Assembly: GCA_002224055.1 (NCBI GenBank)
Contig: AZLU01000270.1
Span: forward strand, 1 to 51,671
Direction: 5' to 3'
Length of the DNA: 51,671 bases
Origin: Pezizomycotina sp. ARF18
Taxonomy: Eukaryota > Ascomycota
This document shows, piece by piece, positions 1 through 12,769 of the stretch. The translations under genes and the position numbers were made by a program. The notes beneath the pieces were generated by a model. The model was not told the DNA's origin, made no database searches, and saw only the letters and a list, made by a program, of their open reading frames with translations. Positions within the stretch are counted from its first letter, which is position 1, and each line of letters opens with the position of its first letter.

Positions 1-2577
1 TAATAACATATATAACTTGATTAGCCTTACGAAAAAGAAAAGAAATAAAAGAAGGACTCGAAATATATAATCGAATGATCAAATAAGAGAAAAGAAGAAA
101 GAGAATAAGTTGAGTGGATGAGACGACAACGGCGATAAGAAATATACACCTTTTAATGACTGTTACAAGGGAAAAAGGACTAGTAATAAGGAGCACTACA
201 AAGAAAAAGGAAAAAATAAAAATAAAAATGTCAGGAATGCCTTTCGAACAAGGGAAAGGATGCAAGGATGATGAAATTCTCACATTAAACGAATATGCGC
301 AAACAGTCTAATGGAGGACGAAACAGGTGGTATTAGTAGTAGTGAAAGTAGTTTCGAAACAGCGAATTTCAAGGGTACCTCAAGGATACTCTCGCACAGG
401 GAAGCCAAGGTATAAGCTACACAGGCCAGCCAGTATATAAATATTTTATTTACTGTATACATTCATTATTAGTAGTATTCACATGGCCCTTCTCACGACA
501 GACAACCTTATTAGTTATATTTCTATTATGTATTGAAGGGGAAAAAAAAAAAAAAAAGAAAAAAAAAAACGAAGAACAGAATCAGCAAGAGCAGTAACAA
601 AAGAAAAAGAAAAAAGTAAAACAGACTGCTTGCACTGCAGTGTGCTTTTAGGCTTGTTGTACATGAAGTAATATTTACCTTATTTCCTTTGTCTCGGCAG
701 TATTACTTCTTCTTCCCCTTGTATGCTCATAAAAAAGAAAAAATGTTTTGCATTTTGATAAATCTGCGGAGCCCATGCAGTCGGTACAAGGAGAGGAAAA
801 GAAAGAATAGGCCAAAGGGAGGATTAAGAAGAAAAAAAAAAAAAAAAAAAAAGAAAAGAAAAAAGAAAAAGGATGGAGCAATAATAACAAAAAGAAAGAT
901 CTCAGACATTTTCGGAAAACAATTTAATGGCGGAAAAAGAGGAAACTTGACCGCGATTCTCCCCCTTTTTGTATGCTTTCTTTTTCCTGGATAACAAATG
1001 GAAATCCTAGGAAATCCGAGCACTTACTAACACTTGCTCAATAGTTAGCCTTCAAGTAGCCAAACGATGGGCAAAAGTAGAAAAACCACTCTTTTCCTAT
1101 TTCTTCCTTTTGCCCATTGTTGCTGCCGTGTTGCTTGTTGCTTGTTTTTTTGTTTTTCTGCACTATAGTCTGTGCTCGCTGGCAATATCCGAATTGTGGC
1201 TCTCCATTTTTTTTTTTTTTTTTCTTTTTCTTTTTTTTTTTTCGTATTGTGCTTTGCCAAATATTTTTTGGTGCCTGGACGATCACTCTTCGAAAAAGTG
1301 TGGCCCGTGCTTCCCCCACTGTTGCAGAGCGCTAGTGTTGGTAGATGGTACCTGAATGGAGCGCTCCTTTCTTAGTTCTCGATGTTATTTCTCCTACCGA
1401 TGACGCCGCGAGAGCTTAGCAAAAGGAAACAAAAGGGGGGGTTCTGTGCTATTAGTGCGATCGCTATGAAGCAAGGACTCTGTAACAGGTCACTGTTTGG
1501 AGAACGAAAGAAAATGTGTCAAGCTATTCAGAAGCGAACTATGCGGCATCATACTGGACATTCACTATACCGAGCCGGATCGCGGACTGCAAACATTTCC
1601 TTTTAAAAATTGTGAAGGGAAAGGAAACGCTCGAGGAAAATTGAGAACTCCTCCTCCTCCCTTCCCGCGTCGCGCGGACGGCTGTGTTGGCCCTATATCC
1701 TATACATTATCCTTATATGCAAGCGATCGAGTGGCGAGATTTTCGAGGATTTTTGTTTTGTCAAAACCTGCACACCTTTCTCAAGTTCGTAAGGCTTTTT
1801 CAAACCCCTGAGCTCACGGAGCGCGTTTGAGGTTCTTTGTTTCCTGCATCGCCAACTCTTTTTTTAATGTTCGGCAAAGACAAGGCAGACATATTTGCTG
1901 CTCTCTATTTCTCAAACAGCTTCGAGAATCAAGAAGAACTGAGGGGGAGGAAGAGAAATCGAAGAATATATCGGAAGATCGCAAGAGATGTTTGAGGCGA
2001 TCCTTGCCGAATTGCTCTTCTATAACCTAGGATCATCTGAAACCTGGTACCTGAGATAAATTGATTTAGCAAATACCAGGGGAGGGGCAGCACCTTTCAA
2101 AATTTCGAAATTTCGTAACCGATAAAACTCCGTATCGAATATTAACACCAAAAGTGAAAAAGTAAAGAGACGAGATTGAAAGAAAAGAGAAAAGGTGAAA
2201 GAGACACAACAGAACTGACGATCTCCACGTATAATGCACATTGCACCCCGACCTTGGAGGTAAAGGGCCCAACCTACCACCAAAGCCGATCGATAAGCAA
2301 GACAATAGATCGTATTTAAGGAGGTTTTTTTAAAAAAGAAAAAGAACGGAGCCGAGCATAAAGTGATTGACGTAGATTTGAAATTTCTTTTTTTAATATG
2401 AAACATACTACAGAAGGAGAAACCCGTATAGATTGATTACCCCTTCTCGCTCGCAATGTTCTGCTTTTGCCTTCGGGGAGTTCTCATACTATCGTCGATG
2501 TCTTGCAGCTTTGCTAACGGGTGGATACCTTACCTATGTTAGTGTGGAGGAGGAGAGTAGAAAGGAATTGGAAGGAG

Positions 2578-2599
2578 CTCTCTCTCTCTCTCTCTCTCT
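2578..2599. repeat. (CT)11 microsatellite
   Basis: A perfect CT dinucleotide repeat of 22 bases, followed directly by a T-rich stretch. Confidence 0.95.
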
Positions 2600-2987
2600 T
2601 TTTCCTTTCCGGCCTTTCCTTTCCGTCTTTTCCTTTCCTCTTCACCTTTTTTTTAAAGGAAATTATTTGATTGGCTTATTAAATTTACAATTCCCCGATT
2701 GGAGCACATCCTAAACGGAAAAACCCCGGTCCTTATCTGCACGACCGTTACTTTTGCTGGCCTGCACCCCCAAAAAAAAATAAAAAAAATAAAAAAATTT
2801 ACTTACCTGCGGGTGCTATCACCTGAGCTTGAAATTGTTAAAAATCGAAATGAGTGTCTTCGTTCATTACCGTCCTGATTCGGAGAATTAACTGTTTAAA
2901 CAGCTCTTCCCGTCTCTCCCAGTTACCTTTTTCTTCCCTTCTCAGTATATACGGTTCCGAAGGGCAAAGGGAGACGAGGGACCTTTA

Positions 2988-3011
2988 TTTTTTTTTTTTT
3001 TTTTTTTTTTT
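2988..3011. repeat. T24 homopolymer
   Basis: Uninterrupted run of 24 T. It marks the left edge of the GC-richer, homopolymer-poor block that starts near 3.03 kb. Confidence 0.95.
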
Positions 3012-3029
3012 ATTGAACGACTATAATGT

Positions 3030-5140
3030 TTGTTGCTAGCCGGCGTCCACTGCGGGCGGCGTTCGTATGCAGGAATTGTGGCACATGCATACGAAGCAGG
3101 CGGCGGCGACTCGCCACTTCGCGCCAGTGCGCTCGCTATCCGAGAAATGGATCGAGTTCCTGAGCAGCTAAGACCGAACGGGTACCAGCGGCCCGAAGGG
3201 AAGGGAGGACCGTCACCGGCGAAAGAAGGAGCAATTCCTCGGCACCGGCCTCGCCAACGAATGGAAGAAAAAACACAAAGGTTAACAAGCTGGTACACGA
3301 ACCCGCAAAGAGCACAGGCTACATCAATCCGTGCATCGTGCGTCGTTTAGAAGAAAGGCACACAGCTAAAGCAGATATTTCCGTTACCTGCACAAGCATT
3401 GCGTGAAAGGGAGGCATGGACGATGAAGGCGGCAATACAATTTCGCCGGTGCGGATCGATGTCGCAAGCAAGCCAATATGCTGATTAGGTCGGCCTCGAA
3501 CGAATTCGCTGGATCAGGGTTGCGGCCAGTGGTCGTAAACGCTATGCACCGGGCGTACCCTCGTATCGCCCCAACATGACGGACACTCAGACGAAATGAT
3601 CACGCTCCTCAAGAGGAATTACAGTCTGGTATGCGCGGACTTCCCGTTTCCGGGAAAAGCTCGCTATGCGCTGTGGTTGCTAGGCAATTGATCGCGCAAT
3701 AAAGGTGGTGGTCGAGCGAGGAAATCAAATCAAGAAGGTGCCGGCTCTGACGTCGCTCTTGCTCGTGCCTACTCCGGAGCGGGCTTCAGTACGCACAGGG
3801 CTCGAAAGCATCCTAGAAATTTCGATACGACGGGCGCAACGCAAACATGATAATAATAGCTCTAAACCGTCTAACTCAGATATTCCAAGTTCTATACAGA
3901 GGTCAGAACGGGAAGAAGCCGAGCAGGAAGAGAGGTTGAGGAACTTCCCGAACCCTCATATCATCATAAGTACGCCTAAACGTCTCTTGGATTCTCGACA
4001 GCGGCAATTATCACGAATGCCTCGATTTCAGAGCGTGAGGAAGATTGTGGTGGACGAGGCAGACTTTCTAATCACCCACCTTAAACACGGTGTAAACACC
4101 CAACAAATAATGGAGCTCAAGCACGTAAAGCGAAAAGGAGCAAGGAAACGATCGACGGCCCCAGCGGCTAAGATACTCGATTACATACTCGATTGCAGCC
4201 TTACAAGAACGCTCCCGTGGTTTCTACCAGAACCCATCAGATCCAGCTGGTATTAGTCTCCGCGACGGCAAACTCCCGCCTCCGGCTCAGGCTTTGTTCC
4301 AAAGGCGCTGGCTCGTAGAATACTCAGATAAATCTGAAACCGGTGAAACTTGTCTCCCGACTTCCCGAGAACAATATGCCTGTCATTGGCGTTAAGAACG
4401 CCAATACGAGGAGCACCATCTGCAAAAGTCTATACCGGATAACTTGATCCACCACGTAGTCACGTTCACGCGCTCCGGCATGATGGCCGACGCACCGATT
4501 CCTACCTAACCCACCAGCAGTAATAGACGAGGCCTTCAATTTTGAAATCAAAGACGTGGAGAAGGCCGCACACGACTCCGTGCTATGAACGACTCCAGGT
4601 TCGAGGTCATGACCAATGAGGAAGCCGGGAGAGTGTCAAGGATGAAATCGCCCAGTCGCACTGGAAACTGCGGATACGTATAGCCAGGAGCAAGAGAGAT
4701 GGCAGCGGTGTACCAGGGCTGGAGTCGGGTGGAAGTCATATCGACACTTCTGGAGCACGACAACTACCCCGAAGACGTCATGGTCTTCGTCCACCGCACC
4801 TTTCCAAGCGGCACTACATCGACGAACTGAAGAGAGAACGACTTTACGTGGTACTACTCACCCCGGAGAACATGAAGACAGTGAAGAATCAACGGAAATC
4901 TCAGAAAGGGCAAGCCCGAGAAGAGAAGGAAAGGTGAATGGGCGGAGAAGCAGGTTGGATACCACGATCTGATATCCGATGCCGTCACCTGCAGGGTTTA
5001 GAATACGAAGAACATCTACCACGCGTACATAATCTACCCCTGGACAAGGCCGTTCCAGTACGTTCCACATGTGCGCCGCATCGCAGGAGCGTACTACGAG
5101 CCACGTTAAAACCCGGAAAGGTCACGTTACTTCCGTGATT
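3030..5140 (+). pseudogene. DEAD-box RNA helicase remnant (possibly MRH4-like)
   Basis: This is a broken superfamily 2 RNA helicase. An SGKS P-loop-like motif lies at 3649-3660. The longest open piece (3705-4256) then carries VPTPERA (motif Ia, cf. PTRELA) at 3765-3785, STPKRLLD (motif Ib, cf. TPGRLLD) near 3969 and VVDEAD (motif II) at 4047-4064. After several frame changes, DVMVFVHRTFPSG at 4774-4812 resembles the start of the second RecA domain. HVRRIAGA at 5068-5091 recalls motif VI (HRIGR), and KPGKVTLL follows at 5110-5133. The motif order is right but the frame changes many times, and key residues are lost: the P-loop is SGKS instead of GSGKT, and motif VI lacks its arginine finger pattern. 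The region before about 3600 is not recognisable. Fungal mitochondrial Mrh4 is the closest family I can suggest, from general layout only. A dead copy fits better than simple assembly error. Confidence 0.7.
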
Positions 5141-5413
5141 CTGGCCGACGATATTCCCGCCGGTACTCTAGACCACGTGGGAGGGAGAAGTAGAGAGTCC
5201 AGGAGTGATACTGCGGGGTGTTAAGTCGGAAAACAAACAGTGGAGGTTATAGCGGCTGAGGATGGCAATGCATGGTTCAGTCGACCCCGTACTTTAAAGA
5301 CGGCGTGTCCGCACCGAATACTCAGCGATTGTTCGCTGGTGATGAGGAAGGTGATCCTCTTCCCATGATAAATCGAGTTTATCCTTTGACGACGACGGAG
5401 ACAGGAATCTCTA

Positions 5414-6052
5414 GTGCGAGATAAGCATAAGCAAAAGGATGCTCCTGGTATAGACAAGAACCGAAAAAATTGGACGGTCCCGGATACGATTTTAGACGAC
5501 CTCCTCGCTGAGGAAGCAGATTCCACACCGCCACAGCCGAAGCAGATTCTCCAGAACAAGAGAAGCGAGCAAGCGAGCGTAGAAGAAAGTGGAGTTACTA
5601 CTCGACGACGAACTTTCCAAAATCGAAAAGAGCAACTCAGGCGCAGCTTCCGACGAAATTACCGAACACCCACAACCGAAGAGCTCCGAGAAGCGTTCTA
5701 CTCGTCCAACAATGACGACGCTCCCGACAGCAATGAAGATTCAATACCATTCCTCGAGGATGGTCCCACTTCGCAGCCGAAGAAACGCAACCAAGGACTC
5801 TATCTCCACAGATACCCCCGAATCCATGCCCGAACCAACAGAAGAAAACGACGAACACGCGCACCTCCTTAATAAACCCCTAGAGCTTGGAGAAGGAGTA
5901 ACGAAAGAAGATGCGGAGGAGTTCCAGAAGGCGCAGGATGAGATATTCAGTTCGTTTTGGAGTTGCAGATGCTTATGGATGAAGTTAAGAGAAACGGGAG
6001 GCGGAGCAGAAGGAAGAGGAGGAGAGGGGGAAGTGAGGGTAAGAAGGAGTAA
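5414..6052 (+). CDS. Hypothetical protein with basic C-terminal tail, frame-broken
   Basis: I do not recognise a family. An acidic segment with LDDLLAEEADS (near 5490-5525) is followed by a basic stretch, then in a second frame by GVTKEDAEEFQKAQDEIF (near 5895-5950). In a third frame come LQMLMDEVKRNG, a run of Arg/Lys that could serve as a nuclear localisation signal, and a stop at 6050-6052. The three pieces are joined only by single-base frame changes. The C-terminal part looks helical and charged, and its codons read naturally across the shift. It lies directly after the helicase remnant on the same strand, so it could be that gene's tail, but no helicase family I know ends this way. The start codon is not resolved. 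Confidence 0.4.
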
Positions 6053-9000
6053 AGGCGCTGTGGATGTATTATATGTGTATGATCTATTTATGTGGGCTAT
6101 TTGTATATATACAAGCATTGTAAATATAGCTATAAATCCTCGACACTTAAATGCATCTTTGGTTAGGGAATATATCGTAGTCTAGAGAATATTCTTCTTC
6201 CGCTGAACACCGTAGTTCTTTCACGACTGTTGGACTGTTCAAATGATATGAACAAATTCTGCGATCTCGAGGACGATAGAAGCGATTGTGCGGAACTTCT
6301 TCGAACGCATATTTCTTTTTTCCCACTTTCACTATTAAAATCGCATTCCGCTGTGGATTCTCTTTTTAACATACAGGAGGCACTTTAGTCAATGACCTAT
6401 GGCTCTATGGAAGCTGCCAGTAGTTACTTTAGGTCTAACGTGAAATACTTACGGGCCAAAACATTAGCTCAATGCTATCCTACGTATGAGCAGCGGTGGT
6501 TGAGTTCGCGTATCCACGCTGAGATCCTTCCAAGAACCCTCGAAATACAATGTACTCACCATTCAGGTAGCGATATGAACATACAACCCGTGGCCGATAG
6601 TGGCTAGTTGAACATAATACAGAACAACCGCAGTGCCCCAACCATATGGACATTTGTACTAAGTATGAAACTCAGGACGATCAGATTCAACTACTTATCG
6701 GCAAGGGCGCTGTTTGAAGCCCGGCTTTTCAACTGTATAGTTGTAAACCAATCCCTGATAACCTAACTACTTAGTAGCTCTAGCTTCTCAAGCCAATTCT
6801 TTTTGTGCTGGACAATATTATATTTCACATCCAACAAGGGGCTCTACATTAAAGGTTCTAACGCTTACACCTCTGCTACTGAATTATCTAAAGGTATAGC
6901 ATGGAAGCTGATAATCTTGCGGCGGTTACCCAGGAAAGAAAGCACCTACCAGCCGCCCATAATCGAGAACAAATGTTGAAGGGAGCACCCTCGCCATGGC
7001 TTTTACACGCTTGCTAGGTGAAATTCTCTTAGTCACGAATTAATCCTCGTCTTCTTACGACGCCCTATACGTTGGGTCTTTTTACTGCAATTGTCGAATC
7101 TCGGATGACCAACCTGGAAGATAATACTGTTATTCAGCCGTGCACATCAATTGAATAAACGCGATTGGAATTGACTGCGATATAACACTCCCTTAAACGC
7201 AGTATTTAATTACTCTTTACCTTCACAAGTGCTGTGAACGCATACTGCCTCGAACCACACAAGATAATGACTGTATCGCCTTTGCACTAGCGATAGCAAC
7301 AGATCTCGCCGCCGAATTTCTAGGCTGACAAATATAAACAGAGTTCTACGCTCTAAGCCAATCAGTAATGGTAAAGCCGTCTTATACTACGCTTCCAGCA
7401 CCAGAAATATATATCCCATACGATTAGCGATATGGCATAGAGTTATAGAGTCCTGACTGGAGAAATCGCATCCATCAAATAGTCATACAAGCAAGCTACT
7501 ATACGTAACTCGCGTGAGGACAAATAAATCACGTGTTGTAGTTTATGGTACGAATCGTTGCTGCCTTACACGCATACCTCTAGACAAAGCGTTACCCTAC
7601 GCGGTATGCTTAATAGACTGTTAGTATAGGCTGACAGGCCTCAACTCGTTTCGGAAGCTGAACGCATCCGATATCTCGAAGGACGATCTCGCCCGTGACA
7701 TATGAAAAGTAGAAAATGGTTCACAGAACATACTTTAAAGACTCTGCTAGTGATCACCAAGATTAGCGATACTGGAACGGCCATATTTCGCATGCAGTCG
7801 TCGAGTTAGATGTCTCGCACCTGGAATAGCCAAGTATCTAGCCGAGCTCGGACAGTTATAGAGCCTGCTCATACCTACAAACAGCGGCGACACGTCTTTA
7901 AAAGAATACGCATGCGATCCCAATCAGCACGTATGATAATGAAGAAATATTTACCCCAAAGGGCATAGCTTGCCTCGGATATCTACCAAGAACCCATACC
8001 CAGACACCATAGTTGTCGAAAGCTCAAGCACCGAATTTTAGATAAGAGTGAACCGTTCAAATTGCCAATGTGACGATCCGTGCTGGAGCTATACAAAATC
8101 TCGGTATCGAAAAGTCACTGACCCTTTCGTAGAGCGAGCCAGAAACGCAAATGTGAGGTAGTTGCAGAGAATAGACAAGCCATCTCTGACAGCGCTTAGT
8201 CAATTACTGAAGTACCAACGCTTATCATATTCCTATTGATCTAGACGGTGGAAGCCAAAGCATCAAAAATTGCTAATTATTATATTTACTTCTGAGTTCA
8301 GTTTATAACTTGTCTTCTACCAAAACCATAACAGCGCATGCGAAGCCATCCCAAAGATACGCGGAGCCGTCAATCACAATACTCGCAAAAGCCAATCCCT
8401 GGTATAAGTATTCATCTTCCTTGCACATTACGCCCGTAATTAGCCCCAATACATACGAGTACAACATAAGTATCTCTACAGCGATGGCATACCTAGAAGG
8501 AGATATTATAGGCATAAATAAAAATAAAATAAAAAAGAACAGAATATTACTCGCACACCGATACAAGTAAATTACGAAAATTGTGCTTATTAATTTACGT
8601 AACACAAAGGGTGCCCTAGTTTCGGCCTAGGAACCTAGAGATGGACGAAAGTAGGATAGACTATTGCAACTTGTGAAAGCGACGTTGAAATTAGGCGCGA
8701 TCAGAACAGCACGGAGAAGAAATCGCCGTATCAAAATTTTTCGTAGCGGAATAAACGGAACGACTCTAGTATCTTCTCCGTTGTTCATATGCACAATTAA
8801 CAAAAATACGAAAGTATATCACCAAATAAGCACTATCTCTCCTATTGCACGTGTTTCCCCAGACAGAGTCGAAAATTTCGCATACGCTTTAAATAATATT
8901 GGAATTTTTTCTTTTTTTCTTTTTTTTTTTTTTTTTTTTTTTTCGCCACTGCTTCTGAGGTTACATTCTGTTCAGGTACAGGTGCATACTACAGACCGCA

Positions 9001-12000
9001 TCGCGTGGACTTTGCAGAATGTAGAAATATAGCTGCATGGAAGCGAGAGTGGAAGAACGTGGAAGAAATTTGGAAATGATTGAAGCCAATCATTTGAGAA
9101 GAAATATCAGTTACGTGGCGAAAGAAGCAGAAAAAGAAATTCTATAGGTAAAAGTCACAACAATTAAACATAATTTACTATATATTAGAGTAGAGAAGCA
9201 TGAAATTTAGATTTATCTGTGTAATAATTGAAGTTGAAACGAAAACTTGCCGTTTGTTAGAGGAGAAAAAGTTCAGGCTCCCATGATGAAAGTTTATCAC
9301 AAGTACGTAACCCACAAAAGAAACGAATGTTTTCGTTAGAATCGAATAAGGAAACATCCGTTCATCCATTTTTTCCAATACTCGCCGCCACGTCGCAAAA
9401 CGTGATAGTAATAGTAAAACAGAAAACGCAACTGTATCATTAGCTCGATTCCAGAGATTTGGTCTCCGATACTGTAAATATCGATCTAATGCGTAAATTA
9501 ATGCAGAAAATCTATTCGGTATAATCAGCAAAATATATTAAAGATCTTTGCAGTATAAATCAGCAAAAGAGTCTTCTAAAGTTGGCCGGGGAAAAGTTGG
9601 CTTAAAAGTACTCAATTTGTACCTTGAAACCTAAAGTTATCATGACAATGTAGTAAGCCGAACTTTCACCGGTGAATAGAGGAGTCTAAAAAAAAAGGTA
9701 ACCAGGCTTGTAAGGATCCTCGTCGGCCTCGTCCCGTTAAATCAATACATGCTTGTAGGCATAAGTCGACGCCCTCGTATATTACCATCATACGCGAATA
9801 AGCGCCAAAATTCATGCCTGATCGGGAGGTTTCGAGAACTGGTTGATCCACGCCGACAGAGTAGTCCTCGAACGGTATGACCATTTAGAATTTTCAACTT
9901 CGCGTTTCGCTTTCAACGCGTGAGGTTTATATTCCTGAGAAGAAATTCATTAGCACTCAGTGCTGGTTTGTGAAGTTCGCTAATGAGTTATCGAACGTTA
10001 CCTCCAATCTTCAGGTACTACAACAAATTAACCGCCACTGAGATCTTCGTATTATACAAAGTTGCTGAACATATTCTCGTAAACCTTCTGCGAACCGATT
10101 GACTCAAGAGCTCGCATATGTTTTTTGGAACATTTCTACAAACTTTTTATTACCAGCATTCCATCTACAGATTCCAGAGTTTTTTTTTTTTTATCGCTGC
10201 TCTGAGATAAATCCGAGTCCCCAGAAACTTAATAGTCATAATTTTCCGTGACTTTCCGTAGTAGAACGGTATCGCGTAAGGAAAAATACGCTCGAAGCGT
10301 TAGATCCGAGGCATGTTAACCTATCGACGTCCCTTTCTTAGTTTTGATTTTGATGGTTATGAAAGTATAAGATTCATCGGAAAACGGGCCATTCGGGGCG
10401 TGTACCGTTCCTTGCCAAAACGAACACCGCAATATGCCAGCGACTTGACGCTTTCCAATCTTAGCTCAAGTCTTTCGCTGTGTTGCAACGGTACTATTTG
10501 TCGAATATCGTAAATTGCCAGGCTATATAAGGTCTCGGATTTTCATTTGTGGTGCAGAGGCTCTACGTCATCTATATCACGGTCAAGCTCCGGGAATACG
10601 ATTATGTGGTGCAGATTGAGTCTTCACCCGACGAGTATCTCCAATCAATGCTGAGGAACCTTCTATCAAGAACGTCCATGATTTCACTATCTTTAAATTT
10701 TATACGAAAACCACGTTCCTGCTAGTCAGCTCGCTGCGTTGCAGAAGTGAAGAAAGGCGTGCCGGCAGCGGGGGTGTAGATTATGTATGTAGTTTACTTC
10801 CAAATCTTTAGGATATCTATCTACACCATCCATCTATTCAACCTATATACTGTACCAAGCACCTCTAACCAGTGGCAAGGGCTCAAAGATATTGTGACAG
10901 GTTCCTTATGTCTCTTCTTTATGGAGGATATTGCTGGCAGTCTATCCAGTCGCGCAGTGAGAAAGAAAGCTATCCGCCCGCCCGTCGCTTACGTACCATA
11001 CGTCGTGGATTAGATGTTTTATCATCTGATAACGCCTCGAAAGTCTTCGATAGCCCCGAAATGCCAGAATTGGATATCGGAGGGGCTCATTTTCTACTTA
11101 TGTCTCGAGATAACGATGCTCGCTTTCTGGGGATTCTCAAGTAAACGCGGACAATATAGCAAGATTTGCCTACGCCCGTCTGTGCGTTGCAAAGATATAA
11201 GGTGCTTCACAAGCGCAGAAGCATATCGACAGAACTTCTGCGTTTCTTTTAGGAGGATAACTTCTTTTCGTTGAGTACTTCTTCTATCTCTGAGAACGGT
11301 TGATGCCATAATTTTCGTCCTTAATAATATCCTTTATCTCTGTGTTATCCCGAAAATACGGTAGAGCAGAGAGTTGGGTACAAGACAATATATGTCTCCA
11401 CACGTGGAAGCCTCTGACAAGCCATCTCCTGATTTTATGCAGAAACGGTCGGCGGAGGTTTATGCCTCTGGCTATGTGCTCGTATAAGCTTATAGATTGT
11501 GAATCTACCGTTGGCACTGGTTCTGGATCTGAAATATCTTCAATTTAATGCCGGTCATGGACCGCAGATATGCTCTGAAGTGTTCATATTTATCGTCTTT
11601 GCCTCCTTTACGCCCAATGTGAGAGTCAAATTCCACGTTTGCGGTACTATTAGAATGCAAGATTATGGAAGAACCATCTTGCGGCCTGGGACTTTCGAGT
11701 TCGCTAGGCTATCCGATCGCATTATCGAGGTCCCCAAATTTCATATTAAAAGCCTCAACATTGACATCGCCGATAACGTCGATATCGAGTAATAGTCAAG
11801 CGTTTCAAATTATGGGAACCTCGTTGCCATTGAAGACCCAGACTCAAAAACTTATTACGCTTCGACATATCTAAATAAGTGATCTATCTTGTCCTATAGT
11901 GTTTTAAGTATTTTAGTCAGAATATCAAACTCTTCGCTTCCCTAATGCAAACACGAAGGGATGATTTTCTAAGTACTTATTTTTGATTTGCTTCCACCTT

Positions 12001-12769
12001 CTCTCTCAACTCTATTTTCTTTTATCAAGTGGTTTCTCCAATGTTCAGTTATTCTTTTCTTCTCTGGAAGCTGCTTTCTCAGGCTATATGGTCGCCTTTG
12101 CTCCTTAGAGAGCATCGTATCGTTTATTTAATTCCACTTTTTGGTTCTTTGTTCTTCCCTCTTGGGCTCATATTTAGGCGATTCGTCAAGTAAACATTAA
12201 GCATCTGAGTGATCCACAGACTATTTCAATAAAGTTCGCGATTTAATACCGTTTTGCCAACGACTGCACTACACTCCCGAAAATTCAAGATCTCTATACT
12301 TTATCAGAGGTTTACGTCCTTACGTGACTTTAAGTGCTTAGCAAGTGCTATCGAAGTTGCTCCGCAAGTAAATACGATACTGCGCTCTAAGATTCTTCCA
12401 TTAAAGAGCGATGTTTTTTTTTTTTTTTTTTTTTTTGCTTGTTTTTCGTTTGTTTGGCGCTGGGTAAAGTTTATTTTATTTTCAATTCACTTAGGGTTCT
12501 AATCTCTCTCTATAATCTAGCCATAGCTACCTTTTTTAAATATAGGAAAAAAAAAATAAACCAAAAAATTAGAGAAAAGGGAAAGAAAGAAGTTCACGCA
12601 GTCTTGAACTTGAGTTTCATCTCGAGAAGAGCGAATAGACTTTCAATTTCGAGGGTTTTAATATAAATACACGAGGCTGGTTCTTACATTTCTGAGACCA
12701 TAAATTTAAATCTACCGTAAAGAAATATAAGCAAAACAAAGAGAGTGCTACTTTTCACTTGCACTAAAT
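6053..12769. other. Long stretch without recognisable genes
   Basis: I find no gene. From about 6.6 to 8.3 kb there is no open frame over 60 codons on either strand. Elsewhere open frames stay at or below about 120 codons with no motif, and some overlap on opposite strands (8303-8605 and 8310-8570). Base composition looks mixed and almost random. Homopolymers over about 10 nt are rare, the exceptions being T tracts near 8917-8943, 10180-10192 and 12415-12436. This fits long-decayed DNA such as old transposons, but I see no terminal repeats or reverse transcriptase motifs. Confidence 0.55.

Larger units (their letters stand above)
1..3029. other. Gene-free low-complexity region
   Basis: I see no gene here. 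Open frames on both strands are produced by homopolymer and polypurine tracts and do not resemble any family. Visible tracts include A-rich runs near 541-569, a polypurine block near 808-877, T-rich runs near 1208-1243, a (CT)11 microsatellite and a T24 run at the right edge. Confidence 0.6.

Noticed and set aside
689-1355. Several overlapping frames of 70-100 codons
   Set aside because: They consist largely of poly-Lys or poly-Phe encoded by A and T runs.
8303-8605. Hydrophobic 100-codon minus frame that could be a membrane protein
   Set aside because: It lacks an ATG at its listed start, overlaps an equally open plus frame and has no family signature.
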